Below, in pieces: positions 57,501 to 61,882 of a stretch of 64,000 nt of DNA. The position numbers and the translations under genes are program-made. Source of the DNA: Nilaparvata lugens (Eukaryota; Arthropoda; Insecta; Hemiptera; Delphacidae); NCBI RefSeq assembly GCF_014356525.2, contig NC_052511.1:47549682-47613681 (forward strand), read 5' to 3'. How positions within the stretch are numbered: the stretch's first letter is position 1; every line of letters starts with the position of its first letter. The notes beneath the pieces are model-generated. The model was given only the letters and a program-made list of their open reading frames with translations, did no database searches and was not told where the DNA came from.

Positions 57501-57651
57501 CGCCATCTTGCCGAGCTACGGCGGCGGTCACCCATCCAGCAGCGGTCCCAACTTCCTGTTGCTGCGCTGCTTCTTCGTGCTTTCGGCAGTCTTCTGGTCG
57601 TTACATTGTCTCAAAGTGCTGCAAATCAGAGTCAAAACTAAATCGTTGTAA
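30311..57651 (+). CDS. AGMO: Alkylglycerol monooxygenase (AGMO/TMEM195), nine coding exons
   Basis: Join of 30311-30517, 33642-33769, 37589-37740, 39053-39156, 43305-43467, 46730-46881, 49108-49241, 51648-51761 and 57373-57651. All introns have GT-AG ends and the phases fit, except that exon 7 is one base short. The product would be about 477 residues, against roughly 445 in vertebrates. AGMO is an ER-membrane enzyme that uses tetrahydrobiopterin and a di-iron centre to hydroxylate and split the ether bond of alkylglycerols and lyso-PAF. The superfamily histidine boxes are visible: HRASH (about residues 158-162), HQVHH followed by SSEDYN (171-175), and HHRLHH (246-251). Family-typical stretches include ENYRLMELPWDSP, QFNLMYQFWIHTE, LGPLEWVLNTP and DKNYGGCLIIWDRLFGTF. 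Several hydrophobic segments indicate a multi-pass protein. Recognition is from memory of the family, not a database search. Confidence 0.93.
30565..31139. mobile_element. Foldback insertion X in AGMO intron 1
   Basis: Arms GAAGAGAAAGGGAACATGTC and mirror GACATGTTCCCTTTCTCCTC. The inverted contig joins the flanks directly (AATAATAAATGAATTTACTG), so this block is an insertion in the main copy only. Confidence 0.75.
31480..31810 (-). mobile_element. SINE E copy 2, inverted dimer
   Basis: ACCCCGAAGACTTCTGCTAC at about 31570 and its complement near 31750. The tRNA-like head is reduced to CAGCCCGGGATGACA in the middle. The left tail GAAATTACTGAGATGTTGCA matches other copies. Confidence 0.8.
32030..32730. 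repeat. Minisatellite in AGMO intron 1, about 120 bases per unit
   Basis: About six units of AACCCATAGAAGGAGAG, TTATTCAACTTCTGTGACTA, TAGCCGTTATCCATGTTTA and AACTATTTACCCATG. The inverted counterpart is at 2000-2530. Confidence 0.92.
32839..33284. mobile_element. MITE R, TA target site, polymorphic
   Basis: CAGAGTGAGTCATATGTATG to the mirror ending CACTCTG, flanked by TA on both sides. The inverted contig near 1942 reads GCATTATATAAATCTG with a single TA, the empty site. TA duplication suggests a Tc1/mariner-type mobiliser. Confidence 0.9.
33642..33769 (+). CDS. AGMO: AGMO exon 2
   Basis: 128 bases between acceptor TTTTACAG and donor CAG/GTGGGT, codons 70-112. It encodes AWPYFLAFILIENIILWLKK, the first strongly hydrophobic segment, then the conserved RLNDGITSISHGIFQECG stretch. 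It ends after two bases of an Arg codon that is completed in exon 3. The exon is identical in sequence to the inverted copy at 1384-1511. Confidence 0.93.
33856..34016. mobile_element. MITE M copy in AGMO intron 2
   Basis: GACCGGAAACACAAAAGCCT to GCTTTTATGCAACCGAACC. Diverged member, also present at the matching places 1125-1272 and 5306-5462 of the inverted contig, so it predates the duplication. Confidence 0.75.
34405..34690. repeat. Degenerate tandem repeat around ACTGACAG
   Basis: Three units of about 130 bases: CAATACTGACAGTT, CCGATACTGACAGTATGAAG and CTAATACTGACAGTGTGAAG, each preceded by a CTGNCAG..TTCCTNAT block. Confidence 0.7.
35636..35885. mobile_element. Foldback MITE N
   Basis: AACACACTTTTTCTATATAT with CACACGACATGCAG against CTGCATGTCGTGTGAAATAC to AAAGTGTGTT. 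Centre CGACCAGCTAGCGATCATTT with its complement. A fragment recurs at 44318-44370. Confidence 0.85.
36046..36480 (+). pseudogene. 3' end of a non-LTR retrotransposon (probably RTE type), frameshifted
   Basis: The first frame from about 36051 reads LTRSDENLISIFERKILRRI and FGGVLLDGVWCRRKN. After a shift near 36185 it continues IRVGRLRWAGHVVRADES, RRPPGRPRLRWMDAV and WRRAAMDRVEWWQMLEE to the stop at 36455-36457. This is the familiar C-terminal end of insect endonuclease-reverse transcriptase proteins. A (TGA)n tail at 36457-36478 suits RTE elements. Only the 3' end is present. Confidence 0.85.
37023..37453 (-). mobile_element. Helitron D copy 4, short form
   Basis: Reverse orientation, 3' end CGAAGCTCGGTGCCCCGATA, 5' region AGCGAGT-type end eroded to GCTCGCCTAATATAAT. 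It has (AACCAGAT)n-like units at 37370-37400 in place of the AAACATCT units. Confidence 0.8.
37589..37740 (+). CDS. AGMO: AGMO exon 3, first histidine box
   Basis: 152 bases, acceptor GATTACAG, donor CATG/GTGAG. It encodes ESALYVYIYENYRLMELPWD, then SPMTWYIAAIAVDFCYYWVH and RASH, ending one base into the Glu codon that opens exon 4. HRASH is the first iron-binding box (HRMAH in vertebrates). Confidence 0.95.
37741..39052 (+). other. AGMO intron 3
   Basis: Mostly unassigned AT-rich sequence. A family G tail sits at 38704-38820 (AAATTTGGGAGAGAAATAGT, then (AAATAAAT)n). No other element recognised. Confidence 0.6.
39053..39156 (+). CDS. AGMO: AGMO exon 4, second histidine box
   Basis: 104 bases, acceptor TATTTTAG, donor TTT/GTAAGT. 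It encodes IHIFWAQHQVHHSSEDYN then LTVGLRQSVLQGWCGF. HQVHH is the second iron-binding box, and HHSSEDYN is close to invariant in AGMO. Confidence 0.95.
39527..40195. mobile_element. MITE B copy 3, interrupted by repeat H
   Basis: Arms ATATAGTGCGGTCCACGTTA and mirror GTGGACCTCACTATAG. Repeat H (39555-39856) interrupts the left side just after GTTATAATGGCAG. Confidence 0.87.
39555..39856 (-). repeat. Interspersed repeat H, copy 2, nested
   Basis: Reverse orientation with GATTGATTGATTGAGTACTT at its tail. Nested in MITE B copy 3. Confidence 0.8.
40283..40395 (-). repeat. Interspersed repeat tail (family G), (CATT)n flank
   Basis: (ATTC)n at 40236-40257, then GGAGGAAAAACTAGGCTGAG and TGTACTATTTCTCTCCAAAA. 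Complement of 9140-9290. Confidence 0.6.
40556..40624. repeat. Near-perfect 31-base hairpin
   Basis: AGAGGTTAATATTTAGAAGA with ATATAATTTT on the left, spacer CTAGAAC, exact complement on the right. No flanking element recognised. Confidence 0.85.
41405..41905 (-). mobile_element. SINE E copy 3, inverted dimer without head
   Basis: ACCCCGAAGACTTCTGCTAC near 41726 and complement near 41850. The tRNA-like centre is lost. Tail GATGGAAATTACTGAGATAT at 41405. A family G fragment (41480-41580) lies between the tail and the arms. Confidence 0.75.
42185..42295 (+). repeat. Interspersed repeat tail (family G)
   Basis: TTTTTTGGACAACTTCTATC, CAAATTTAGGAGAGGAACAG, GTTGTTCCTTCCCC. Confidence 0.55.
42303..42985 (-). 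mobile_element. Helitron K copy 3
   Basis: Reverse orientation, CTAG end at 42303-42306 next to a host T (complement), (GAGT)n at 42913-42965, 5' tip merging into a long (TA)n run. Same GC-rich hairpins as copies 1 and 2. Confidence 0.9.
42978..43112. repeat. (TA)n array at the Helitron K 5' tip
   Basis: About 135 bases of TATATA with scattered AATA breaks. The Helitron 5' end in copy 2 is TCTATATATAAAAG, so the array most simply grew from that tip. Confidence 0.9.
43305..43467 (+). CDS. AGMO: AGMO exon 5, third histidine box
   Basis: 163 bases, acceptor TTTTTCAG, donor CATG/GTAAGC. It encodes AFYLPMALFVPPAQFLTHQQ, FNLMYQFWIHTETVKSLGPL and EWVLNTPKHHRLHH. HHRLHH is the third iron-binding box. 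Translation past the donor runs into non-family sequence, which confirms the exon end. Confidence 0.95.
43468..44814 (+). other. AGMO intron 5, first part
   Basis: No gene seen. A hairpin (GCAGACAATTATTATTTATG with its complement) at 44160-44213 and a MITE N fragment at 44305-44375 are the only recognisable structures. Confidence 0.55.
44815..45010 (+). mobile_element. SINE E copy 4, single unit with tRNA-like head
   Basis: Head CAGTTTGGTGTAAGGGTAAG then GGGCTCGTTTCCCGGGCTGA, body CATCTAGCTGTTCACCCTGT and GTAGCAGAAGTCTTCGGGGT, end TTAATTGGATTTTCGTTTAA. No inverted partner, so this is the monomer form. Confidence 0.82.
45400..46047 (-). mobile_element. Helitron A copy 3, 3' truncated, with nested hAT-like MITE
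   Basis: Reverse orientation from a truncated 3' part (ACCGTGACTTGTCGTCCCGG) to the 5' motif CTTCGCTCGGTG. MITE V interrupts it at 45585-45745. Confidence 0.82.
45585..45745. mobile_element. MITE V, hAT-like, 8-base target duplication
   Basis: GGTAGTAT at 45577-45584 and again at 45746-45753. Arms ATAGCCACCTCTAATACAAG and mirror. An 8-base duplication is typical of hAT elements. Confidence 0.9.
46318..46690 (-). mobile_element. SINE E copy 5, split by foldback F
   Basis: Tail GATGGAAGTTATTGAGATAT at 46320 and body CGAAAATCCAAATTAAATGC at 46655, separated by F copy 2. Truncated 40 bases before AGMO exon 6. Confidence 0.75.
46378..46643. mobile_element. Foldback F copy 2, near-perfect palindrome
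   Basis: About 100-base arms (GAATGAAAAAGACTAAGAAA, TAGAAAGACCGGTTTCGGTT, GACAATGGTGTAATAACCGA) around a short AGAGAATA centre. Inserted in the (ATT)n tract of SINE E. Confidence 0.93.
46730..46881 (+). CDS. AGMO: AGMO exon 6
   Basis: 152 bases, acceptor TTGTTTCAG, donor CTACAG/GTAATG. It completes the Gly after the third box and encodes SMLWCLDKNYGGCLIIWDRL, FGTFVEDKKEQEIIYGLVYN and QPSFNPFFLQ. DKNYGG and IWDRLFGTF are family signatures. Most relatives have RNRYC where this protein has SMLWC. Confidence 0.93.
47276..47795. mobile_element. Element T copy 1
   Basis: TTTCCTACAGTTACGTTGAA at the left and its partner CAATGGTGACTGTAGGAAAA at 47649. Then GTGAAATACGTGCGCAAAGT, CCGCCCTCGCCTATGGCTCG and CTTTGCGCACTAGTTGCAC. 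A second copy at 61005-61545 covers the same extent. Non-coding. Confidence 0.8.
47846..48022. mobile_element. Small foldback MITE U
   Basis: ATTACTATTGTATTCTTATA to AGTGAAAAACACTC, mirror GAGTGTTTTTTTCACTTTTA to CAATAGTAAT. Inner pair TTGGTGTGGCGA and TCGCCACACCAA. Confidence 0.87.
48123..48861 (+). mobile_element. Helitron D copy 5
   Basis: TCCTATTATATTAAGCAAGC to CGAAGCTCGGTGCCCCGATAT, flanked by A and T. It contains a family G tail at 48690-48835 ending in (AATA)n. No coding sequence. Confidence 0.87.
49108..49241 (+). CDS. AGMO: AGMO exon 7, frameshifted
   Basis: 134 bases, acceptor TTTTGCAG, donor AGT/GTAAGT. In the phase set by exon 6 it begins IFYNKNLINKWKAM, similar in position and character to the family segment, then meets TGA at 49156-49158. 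From about 49145 a second frame reads GLKNKLCSLIKGPSWLPGRP and joins exon 8 in phase, matching the family KGPGW motif. The exon is therefore one base short, with the loss near 49145-49158. Causes could be an uncorrected sequencing error (likelier, since exons 8 and 9 are clean) or a real mutation. Confidence 0.85.
49277..49680 (-). mobile_element. Helitron A copy 4
   Basis: CTAG end at 49277-49280, 5' motif CTTCGCTCGGTCAA at the right. Middle deleted relative to copies 1 and 5. It begins 35 bases after AGMO exon 7. Confidence 0.85.
49824..50250. mobile_element. Foldback element O with about 190-base arms
   Basis: ATAGCCCAGTCAATGAAGGT to ATCTCTGTAGCC on the left, mirrored by GGCTACAGAAATAATTAATT to ATTGACTGGGCTAT on the right. 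Centre about 38 bases. GC-rich relative to surroundings (AACCCTCCCAGAGGGTCATT). Confidence 0.9.
50256..51174. mobile_element. MITE B copy 4, interrupted by Helitron A
   Basis: Arms CTATAGTGACGTCCACATTA and mirror ATGGACCTCACTATA. Split at 50408-50970 by Helitron A copy 5. Confidence 0.87.
50408..50970 (+). mobile_element. Helitron A copy 5, nearly complete
   Basis: TTGATCGAGGGAAGTGAGGT to CACAGAACTACTAG at 50970, followed by T. Interior matches copy 1 throughout (TACCCGTTCAAAAACATCGA). Confidence 0.87.
51425..51545 (+). repeat. Interspersed repeat tail (family G, diverged)
   Basis: CCTTTATTTGGACAATTTAT to (AATGAATAAATAA). Weak member of the family. Confidence 0.4.
51648..51761 (+). CDS. AGMO: AGMO exon 8
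   Basis: 114 bases (38 codons), phase 0 at both ends, acceptor TTAACAG, donor ATG/GTAAGT. It encodes THRIKYDVKLATWCNVYLIV followed by HFAAVLVGFQELMLRHM, a hydrophobic stretch matching the membrane segment after the KGPGW loop in AGMO. Confidence 0.88.
51866..51915. repeat. Hairpin repeat L, copy 2
   Basis: ACTTTCCTTGCCCTATTATC, AAAGGTAAGGAAAGTATTGC. Confidence 0.7.
51916..54600 (+). other. AGMO intron 8, unassigned part
   Basis: Long AT-rich stretch without recognised exons or elements. A short G/C-rich foldback (GGGGGGGCCTAGACCCCCCT) lies at 52402-52430. Confidence 0.55.
54700..55100. repeat. TTGTCAATTTACTT minisatellite
   Basis: About 16-base units alternating CTTTCTTGTCAATTTA and CTTCCATGTCAATTTA, with longer TTTCTTTTCAATTTAC variants. 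The open frames across it (up to 148 codons) are repeat artefacts. Confidence 0.92.
55572..55680. repeat. Hairpin repeat L, copy 3
   Basis: CTTTCCTTGCCCTATTACCA, GGTAAGGAAAGTATTGCTTT, AAGGTACCCTAATTT, TTTCAAGGTCCCCTGAGTCC. The longest copy. Confidence 0.75.
56243..56447. mobile_element. Foldback F copy 3
   Basis: TTGAATGAAAAAGACTAAGA on the left and AATTTCTTAGTCTTTTTCAT on the right, with GTGTAGTTGAGAAGTTGATA complemented at 56425. The left arm is shortened. Confidence 0.88.
56880..57330. repeat. Tandem duplication of about 165 bases before AGMO exon 9
   Basis: CTTTGAAGCACATATTTGAG (57006) and CTTTGAAGCACACATCTTCG (57174), with TTCAATTACGATTTG, TGTTTTCGAGCTCATCTAAT and GATATTAACCACACC following in both. 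The preceding sequence 56930-56998 matches the unit end. Confidence 0.85.
57373..57651 (+). CDS. AGMO: AGMO exon 9, C terminus
   Basis: Acceptor TTTGTTTCAG, 92 codons, stop TAA at 57649-57651. It encodes SPAAVFCSVIYILVSLTVIG, then LMFEDHPRAAIFELIRCIAL and a C-terminal hydrophobic segment FFVLSAVFWSLHCLKVLQIR. The DxxPRAAIxExxRC pattern matches the family C-terminal region. The exon is clearly more GC-rich than its surroundings. Confidence 0.92.
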   Translation, partial: NMSPAAVFCSVIYILVSLTVIGLMFEDHPRAAIFELIRCIALAAILPSYGGGHPSSSGPNFLLLRCFFVLSAVFWSLHCLKVLQIRVKTKSL

Positions 57652-57975
57652 GACTGAAAACTTTGAGGAGTTTTTTTTAATATTCAATATTTATTGAAGC
57701 AGTTTAACTGTAGTGTCGTGTGGAATTGGGTGCAAGAATAATTGGATAATTGTTTTTATTAAGGGTGGAGTTGGGACTGTAGGTCCTCTCTGCCACACAA
57801 CCCCAAGAATTAGAATCATTGAAACGATAGGTCTCTACATCAATATTATTACTGTCAATATACACATGTAAAAGATACTGTAATACACATGTATATTATA
57901 CTGTAAAATACACAGTTTGTTATAACTTATCCTGCATGGAAATGTAATAAATAAAATTATGAAAACTTGTATGAA
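57652..57975 (+). other. AGMO: AGMO 3' UTR with poly(A) signal
   Basis: Untranslated sequence after the AGMO stop. Overlapping AATAAA signals lie at 57946-57951 and 57950-57955, so cleavage is expected near 57970-57980. No other canonical signal is nearer the stop. Confidence 0.7.
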
Positions 57976-58275
57976 TTGTAAATGTAGGCTACCGTACCAT
58001 CTTTATTGGTTCAGTATCATTGTACAACAAGACAAACACCGAACAAACAAGACAAACTTTGAACACTGATTTTAATTCTCAATATCTATTCATATTCTGT
58101 ATAAAATAAGTTGAGGGTTGGAGAAAATATCAGTGTTGCCAAATTATGCGAAATTTGAATATTTTCATGGAAGCCAATATATTAAAGAGGATGTATTCAA
58201 TCTGACAACGTGTGGTCAATTTAATAATATGTAATATTATACAACACAGTCGATGCAGACTTGTCAATTCGAGTA

Positions 58276-58914
58276 TCCTATACCATTAAACGAGCAATTT
58301 CTGTTTATATGTTTAAATGTTTGGATGTTTAGATGTTTGTATTTCACCGGATCTCGAAAACGGCTCTAACGATTCTCACGAAATTCAGAACATATAGTAG
58401 GTTTATAATATGAAATTTTGATTGCACTACGTCTCATCCATGGGAAAACTCGCTGAAGGACATTAAAATGATAATTATTATTCATCTTTGGAAAAACAGC
58501 TGATAATAATTATTCTGTCGCCTGTTGATGATGGAAGTGAGTGAGCGAGCTGATGTGTGTGGGACTGTGTCAAAATTATGACTCAGCTGTTGAACTTATG
58601 TAATCATTCAATCAGGTACTTGGTGCCGGTTGCAAAAAAGCCGGGTTATTTTCAATCGTGATTAATTCCAGTAAACTCATGTTTTTGGAATGGTCTTCTC
58701 TGATTTGGTTCACGTGAAATTAATCAGGATTAAAATTTAACCGGCTTTTGTGCAACCGGGCCTTTGTGAGGGAAATTTTTGCATTCCTCTGGGAATTAAT
58801 CTCAATTAACTGTGATTAGATAGAACATTTCTATATTAATGTTATTATAATTTCTTCTTTCGTAATACATTTTTTATGCTTTTGTACTCTAGAGCGAAGC
58901 TCGGTCCCCGATAT
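58276..58914 (+). mobile_element. Helitron D copy 6
   Basis: TCCTATACCATTAAACGAGC to CGAAGCTCGGTCCCCGATAT, flanked by A and T. Contains MITE M at 58622-58764. Confidence 0.9.
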
Positions 58915-59386
58915 TATCCAGTAATATGTGCTTCCATGGAGAAATAGGAATTTTGCACAATTTGGCAACAAGAATATTTTCTCTGAATCTCAATTATTTA
59001 TTGTATAGAAATCATGAAGAATTATTATAATTTTTCATTGTGTTTGTGTAGAATCAGGTACAAATATCATTAACCAAAATTGTTACTCTTGCAGTAGCTG
59101 TAGTCTATAATATAAGAGGTTTAACAATTTGAATTTATTATAATATTAATTGCCTTTTCAAAATTCAATACAACATTGGAATTTTTTTTTCTGTATTCAT
59201 ATTTATAGTTTTGTGTATTTGTATTTCTATCCAGTGACATTCTAAATTTGATACTTACTGTACAATATTCTAAAGCCACGTTTCTATCAACAAAATTTTG
59301 TTCACAAATAATTTTCTTCAAAAAAGTGTCAATTTATTCTTTAGTAAACAAGTTGAATGCTTCTGTGCTTTTTAAGAAATATTATT

Positions 59387-59580
59387 GGTGTAGTTGAGAA
59401 GTTGATATTGTGGTACCTAATTATTCATATTGAATAAAAATACTAAGAAATTGTCAAAAACCTGATAGAAATTGATAGTTTATCAGAGATTGACAATGGT
59501 GTAACAACCGAAACCGGACTTTCTAAGTGTCAATGAATCTGTGGTTTTTGACAATTTCTTAATATTTTTATTTAATTAAA
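59387..59580. mobile_element. Foldback F copy 4
   Basis: GTGTAGTTGAGAAGTTGATA, ATACTAAGAAATTGTCAAAA, then GACAATGGTGTAACAACCGA and TTTTTGACAATTTCTTAATA. Arms shortened and diverged. Confidence 0.82.
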
Positions 59581-60094
59581 ATATTATTGGCAAAAAATTG
59601 CTAAAATTTGTTGAAATCTTAGTTGACAACTCTCTTGTAAACGTGTTTTTATGTATTGTAGACTACATTCTTCTTTCTCCTCCAAGCGCTACCAAGATAA
59701 ATAAACTGTGCCTAAAAATGTAATTATTTGTATTCGTAGAAATATTCTAAATTTTATATAGGTCTACTACTTACTTTATCGGATAAGATGGCCATACTAA
59801 TTTTTAAGATCCAAGTCAATTGAATACGTATTACTTTACAAAGATAACGGCCTACGTTAGTATGTAATTCGATAATAAATAAAACAGGTCAGGGAAGATT
59901 ATAGAGTTTAAGAAATTGATGGAATCATTTATAGCAGTATTTATGAATATCATGGAAAATATATAAAATCACGGAGAAATTTTTTTGTTACATTATTTTT
60001 ATCACCATTGATAAATCTCTTTTCTTTTGAGTGATATATTATTATTTAGTCTGTTTATTTTTTTCTGAGGGTGAAGCTCTAGGCTTGTGCGTGG
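59581..60094. other. No recognised feature
   Basis: AT-rich intergenic sequence between the two converging genes. No coding signal. Confidence 0.5.
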
Positions 60095-60385
60095 GTGATT
60101 TGATTTGATTGAGTACTTTATTTATGTAGATTAAGATATATACTGGCTTATACACTTATACAATAGCTTACAATACAGCAAAGTTTTAGATGAATTTACA
60201 TAACATAAATTAAGAAAATAATTATTGAACTGTACAATGAATAAAATCAATTTTGAATAACTATACAAGATAATATTGTAATGCATCTACATAAATTGGC
60301 GGAGCTTTGGACATATCAATGTCCATTCTTCGGAAAGAATATTGAAAATATCCTTCCCAGTAACTATCTACCATAGAGAGGAGGT
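60095..60385 (-). repeat. Interspersed repeat H, copy 3
   Basis: GATTTGATTGAGTACTTTAT to GGACATATCAATGTCCATTC and TTCGGAAAGAATATTGAAAA. Confidence 0.8.
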
Positions 60386-60697
60386 GAGGAGGAGGATGAT
60401 AATGAGAGATAAATGAACCTACAGTTTAAGGTAGGTTCCGAACCACCGGGAAGCGATTTTACAACCCATAAATCATATTCAGAGGTGTTGGCTCAAGCGG
60501 TCACCCTTCGAACGGAAGTATCAGGCGCATGTTCTCAACTTATCTAAGCTACCGTATAGCTTACCGTATGGCTTACCGTATATCAGCGCGACCACTGAGA
60601 TAAATGATTTAAAGAAAATCAACAGGATTATCCTTAAATTGTTTCTCTTCCTAAATTTGATTCATTACCTCCTCAATGAAGTATCAATAACTATTAG

Positions 60698-60973
60698 CAT
60701 AGAGAAACAATAGCGTAAGCAGATATCCCATGGTATAGGGTGTTTATGTCGCAGCTTTTACTGTTATCTCAAGCCGATTACTGTCGATTATTGTCGATTT
60801 TTACTGTTTTGACCGGGTAAGAGTGTATGAACGGCAGAATATGAGAGACTACCAGCGTCATAAAGCTTCACGAGGAAGAACTACGTGGACTATCGGCTTG
60901 AGATAACAGTAAAAGTTGCGACATAAACGCCCTATACCATGGGATATCTACTTATGCTATTGTTTCTCTATGT
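60698..60973. mobile_element. MITE C copy 3
   Basis: CATAGAGAAACAATAGCGTA to ATTGTTTCTCTATG, about 90-base arms with GATATCCCATGGTATAGGG. The middle carries an inverted TACTGTCGATTATTGTCGAT segment. Confidence 0.92.
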
Positions 60974-61004
60974 TATTAGCCTATTTAAAAGTGGGTATAT
61001 TATA

Positions 61005-61545
61005 TTTTCCTACAGTTACGTTGAAAAGTGGCCATTGCTGCACTGATTACAGAATGCAAAGAATCACTTTTCCGCTCTAGTGCGGGAAAAATTTTTCTGC
61101 ACTCCAGATTTGCAACATGGCAACGCAAAATTCTTAGAAGGTTATATGGAGCAACAGTGCAGCAAAATCAAAATGAAGTTGGTAACAGTGACTGCTGTGG
61201 CTGCTATAGTCAGCAGAGGTGCAACCAAGCACAACGCGCTAATTATTAATTACATATTATAACCAAGGACAACGAGGACTTTAGGATTTTAGGATTAAGG
61301 TTTTTATCAATAATAAAATTACACAGAAAAACATTTGATGGATTTCAGGCTATTTACCCATAATTACCCACTTTTCATATTCAATGGTAACTGTAGGAAA
61401 AACTTAATGTGAAATACGTGCGCAAAGTTCCTCTGCTGCACTCAAGAAACCATTCCGCCCTCGCCTACGGCTCGGGCGTAAACGTTTCTTTCGGTGCAGC
61501 AAACTGTCACTTTGCGCACTAGTTGCACAAATAACTATTCTGTAT
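61005..61545. mobile_element. Element T copy 2
   Basis: TTTTCCTACAGTTACGTTGA to GCGCACTAGTTGCACAAATA. Matches copy 1 over its length apart from a middle indel. The 73-codon open frame inside it is frameshifted in copy 1, so I treat it as non-coding. Confidence 0.82.
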
Positions 61546-61575
61546 CATTATTATTTAACCATATTTTGTATTCTT

Positions 61576-61680
61576 CATTGATAGATACAATAAGTACATC
61601 TTCAAAATGATAGGGAGAGAAAAAATAAGTTAACCTTGTGCTATTCCTCTCCCAAACTTAGATAAGGTTACACATATATT
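61576..61680 (-). repeat. Interspersed repeat tail (family G)
   Basis: TTGATAGATACAATAAGTAC, CCTTGTGCTATTCCTCTCCC, AACTTAGATAAGGTTACACA. Reverse of 27900-28010. Confidence 0.7.
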
Positions 61681-61808
61681 ATTTATAACGAGTTATTTGA
61701 ATGAAATGGTTTGGTATTCCTAGATAATTTGGAAATAGTAAAGGCAAAATTAGATTTATTGAAATCGGTTGAAATATTACCTGATAAGAGACAAATGATA
61801 GGCCATCA

Positions 61809-61882
61809 TCATGCCATAAGAATTGAATCGTTGAAATCTTGTCTATTCAAAGAGTTCATCAGCTCTTCGTTTTGGTTTCGCA
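61809..61882 (-). CDS. Membrane-protein last exon
   Basis: It encodes RNQNEELMNSLNRQDFNDSI then LMA and a stop, following a strong acceptor. The phase matches the donor at 63466. The intron sequence just upstream stays open in the same frame through to a second acceptor-like site at 62096-62097, so a longer alternative last exon is possible. Confidence 0.68.

Noticed and set aside
61028..61262. Two overlapping small open frames in element T
   Set aside because: The paralogous element at 47276 has indels in both frames, and the region lies between element arms.
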